This document shows positions 62,692 to 64,000 of a stretch of 64,000 nt of DNA, one piece after another. Source of the DNA: JAKLIX01 sp964605655 (GTDB taxonomy: Bacteria > Bacteroidota > Bacteroidia > Bacteroidales > CAIXZF01); assembly GCA_964605655.1 (NCBI GenBank), contig CAZSDK010000014.1, positions 1-64,000 on the forward strand, read 5' to 3'. The position numbers and the translations under genes were made by a program. The notes beneath the pieces are model-generated. The model was given only the letters and a program-made list of their open reading frames with translations, ran no database searches and had not been told where the DNA came from. Position 1 is the first letter of the stretch, and every line of letters begins with the position of its first letter.

Positions 62692-63438
62692 TCAATCCTT
62701 TATTTTGTTGATACTCACTCCTGACATTTTTAATCCAATCTCCTCCTCATCTTTTCTGAGATAACACAACTTTTTGTTTATCAGTATTTTATCAAGATAG
62801 CGCTTGTTCACAGCATACGACCTGCTGATCCTCATAAACCGGTCTTGCGGGAGCATCTCCAGGGTCTTCCGTAGGTTATAAGATACCATCAATTGTTTCT
62901 TCCCTGAAAAGTGCAGGATGGAATAGTTCAGATCGGCTTCAACATACAGGATATCAACCGGATCAATGAAGAATATACCAGTCCTGGTATGAAAACAGAC
63001 TTTTTGGGGTGAGGTCAGCTCTTTAAGGAGAGAAGTAGGCCCGGAGTCGGTCTTGTTGATGGGATGCTCTGTTAGAAACCGGTCAAGGGTCTGATGTAAT
63101 TCTCTTTTATCAATGGGTTTTAACAGATAATCAAAAGCCGCTTGTTTGATGGCTTTCAACACGTACTCGTCATGACCCGTCGTGAAAATGATGGCAGGCT
63201 TGATGTGCTGCCTGGCCAGGTCTTCTAACAGTTCAAAAGCATTTTTGCCTGGCAGTTCAATGTCAAGCATCAGAATATCAGGTTTCAAGGTCTGGATCTT
63301 CTTCAAGGCATCCAGCGCATCATAAGCTACGCCGGCCACTTTGAATTCCTGTCGTTCTGCCAGCATAATCTCCAGAGCCCCGGCTGCCTGGATATCATCT
63401 TCAACTATGAGGACGATGTTTTCTTTTTTATAGCTCAT
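62692..63438 (-). CDS. LytTR-family response regulator
   Basis: 248 residues from the ATG at 63438; nine extra in-frame codons upstream rejected. Receiver domain (5-125) with phosphoacceptor Asp in DILMLDIELPG, acidic VEDD at the start, FTTGHDEY and YLLKPIDKREL. A LytTR DNA-binding domain (about 145-248) follows, with FFIDPVDILYVEADLNYSIL and ISRSYAVNKRYLDKI. Regulates transcription in answer to the histidine kinase encoded just upstream (75 bases). Confidence 0.92.
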   Translation of the reverse strand: MSYKKENIVLIVEDDIQAAGALEIMLAERQEFKVAGVAYDALDALKKIQTLKPDILMLDIELPGKNAFELLEDLARQHIKPAIIFTTGHDEYVLKAIKQAAFDYLLKPIDKRELHQTLDRFLTEHPINKTDSGPTSLLKELTSPQKVCFHTRTGIFFIDPVDILYVEADLNYSILHFSGKKQLMVSYNLRKTLEMLPQDRFMRISRSYAVNKRYLDKILINKKLCYLRKDEEEIGLKMSGVSINKIKD

Positions 63439-63513
63439 AAAGTGATACGATTTTTGAGTTCGCAACGACTAATGGTTGCCTAATGTCCGTCAATAGTCGT
63501 TCCTCATTTCAGG

Positions 63514-64000
63514 TTATACCCATGTATATTGATAATCCAACGGAATACTCAACGCTACCAAAGTGCCTTTTAAATCTTTCCCGTTGCTTATTATTAAATG
63601 GATGTGATTTCTGTTCTGGCTGTTTAGAAGTTGTATCATTTCACGGGTGATCATCAGTCCTTTACCTGTTGAGACGATTTGGTTTACCGGTCCGTCTTTT
63701 CTTCCAACCCCATCATCGGCAATCGTGAAAAGGATGTCTTTCCCCTCCCTGGTGGCCGTAATGATAATCTTTCCAGGGCGTTCCAGGGGTTTAAGCCCAT
63801 GCTTAACTGCGTTTTCCACAAAAGTATGCAGGATCATTTTGGGTATCCTCATTTGCAAATCAATTTCCGTATCGATCTCTTTTTCAACCACAAAGGGATA
63901 GACCATGGTTTCTTGCTGAATCTCTAGGTAACGGTCCAGGAATTTTAGTTCATCTTCCAGTGTATGTGTAATCTCTCCGGCTGACTTAAGAGAAGACCGG
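63514..64000 (-). CDS. Sensor histidine kinase (LytS/YehU type), partial
   Basis: At least 162 residues; the frame is open to the window edge at 64000 and the N-terminus lies beyond it. The visible part has DELKFLDRYLEIQQ after the phosphoacceptor region, the N box IPKMILHTFVENAVKHGLKP and ATP-lid DDGVGRK, typical of His_kinase/HATPase_c pairs that work with LytTR regulators. The His itself and the sensor domain are not in the window. Confidence 0.88.
   Translation of the reverse strand, partial: RSSLKSAGEITHTLEDELKFLDRYLEIQQETMVYPFVVEKEIDTEIDLQMRIPKMILHTFVENAVKHGLKPLERPGKIIITATREGKDILFTIADDGVGRKDGPVNQIVSTGKGLMITREMIQLLNSQNRNHIHLIISNGKDLKGTLVALSIPLDYQYTWV

Overview
The window looks like a chromosomal segment of an anaerobic or microaerophilic Bacteroidota (Bacteroidales-like) bacterium. 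Evidence: several secreted proteins carry type IX secretion (T9SS) sorting domains. Promoters have the Bacteroidota -7 element TAnnTTTG, several with an upstream TTG. A complete moxR-bat cluster is present, together with DUF4199, DUF4293 and DUF4831 proteins and a Rho factor with a long disordered insertion. Gene starts are mostly without Shine-Dalgarno sequences. A run of 100 N at 50995-51094 shows that this is an assembled scaffold.

Left part (1-5966). A glycyl-radical activating enzyme has lost its N-terminal third next to what looks like an IS end. It is followed by its partner, which reads clearly as trans-4-hydroxy-L-proline dehydratase (HypD). Three minus-strand genes follow: a secreted glycan-binding/Hint protein, a CPBP membrane protease and a T9SS cargo protein. 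6176-14584 is the moxR-DUF58-(membrane protein)-batA-batB-batC-batD-batE operon, then a YfcE-like phosphoesterase, a DUF4293 protein (-), rho, a DUF4831 protein (-) and the high-affinity phosphate transporter pstSCAB (18990-22509).

Middle part (22515-32040). Two shards of a glutamine synthetase III gene flank a 77-bp MITE-like inverted-repeat element. A long minus-strand operon follows, with two glycosyltransferases, a complete GDP-D-glycero-alpha-D-manno-heptose set (hddA, gmhA, hddC, gmhB) and a sodium/solute symporter. The small SRP RNA gene has a textbook promoter, and a Sua5/YciO protein and a class III aminotransferase follow it. 32176-37303 is an AT-richer island: a TylF-like methyltransferase and two tandem DNRLRE/PKD surface proteins, one with a type A and one with a type B T9SS signal.

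Right part (37304-64000). A repeat-rich intergenic region, an unrecognised secreted protein and IS debris precede an SOS-type group: SRAP peptidase, DnaE2-like polymerase, DinB and an XRE/S24 self-cleaving regulator. A DUF4143 ATPase with its own twin-palindrome operator sits between the polymerases and the regulator. Then come a methyltransferase, dnaB, a secreted amidotransferase-like protein, a 222-bp tandem repeat interrupted by the assembly gap, folA-thyA, a nucleoside transporter, a BFN nuclease, a membrane pyrophosphatase, an ADP-forming acyl-CoA synthetase, an ABC-F protein, a T9SS protein with two internal repeats, and a LytTR two-component pair whose kinase runs off the window. No CRISPR array, tRNA or rRNA was seen. 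The most interesting points are the rearranged SOS mutasome locus with the twin-palindrome ATPase, the glnN/MITE scar, the paired surface proteins, the repeat families shared between two intergenic regions, and the Hint-domain secreted protein.
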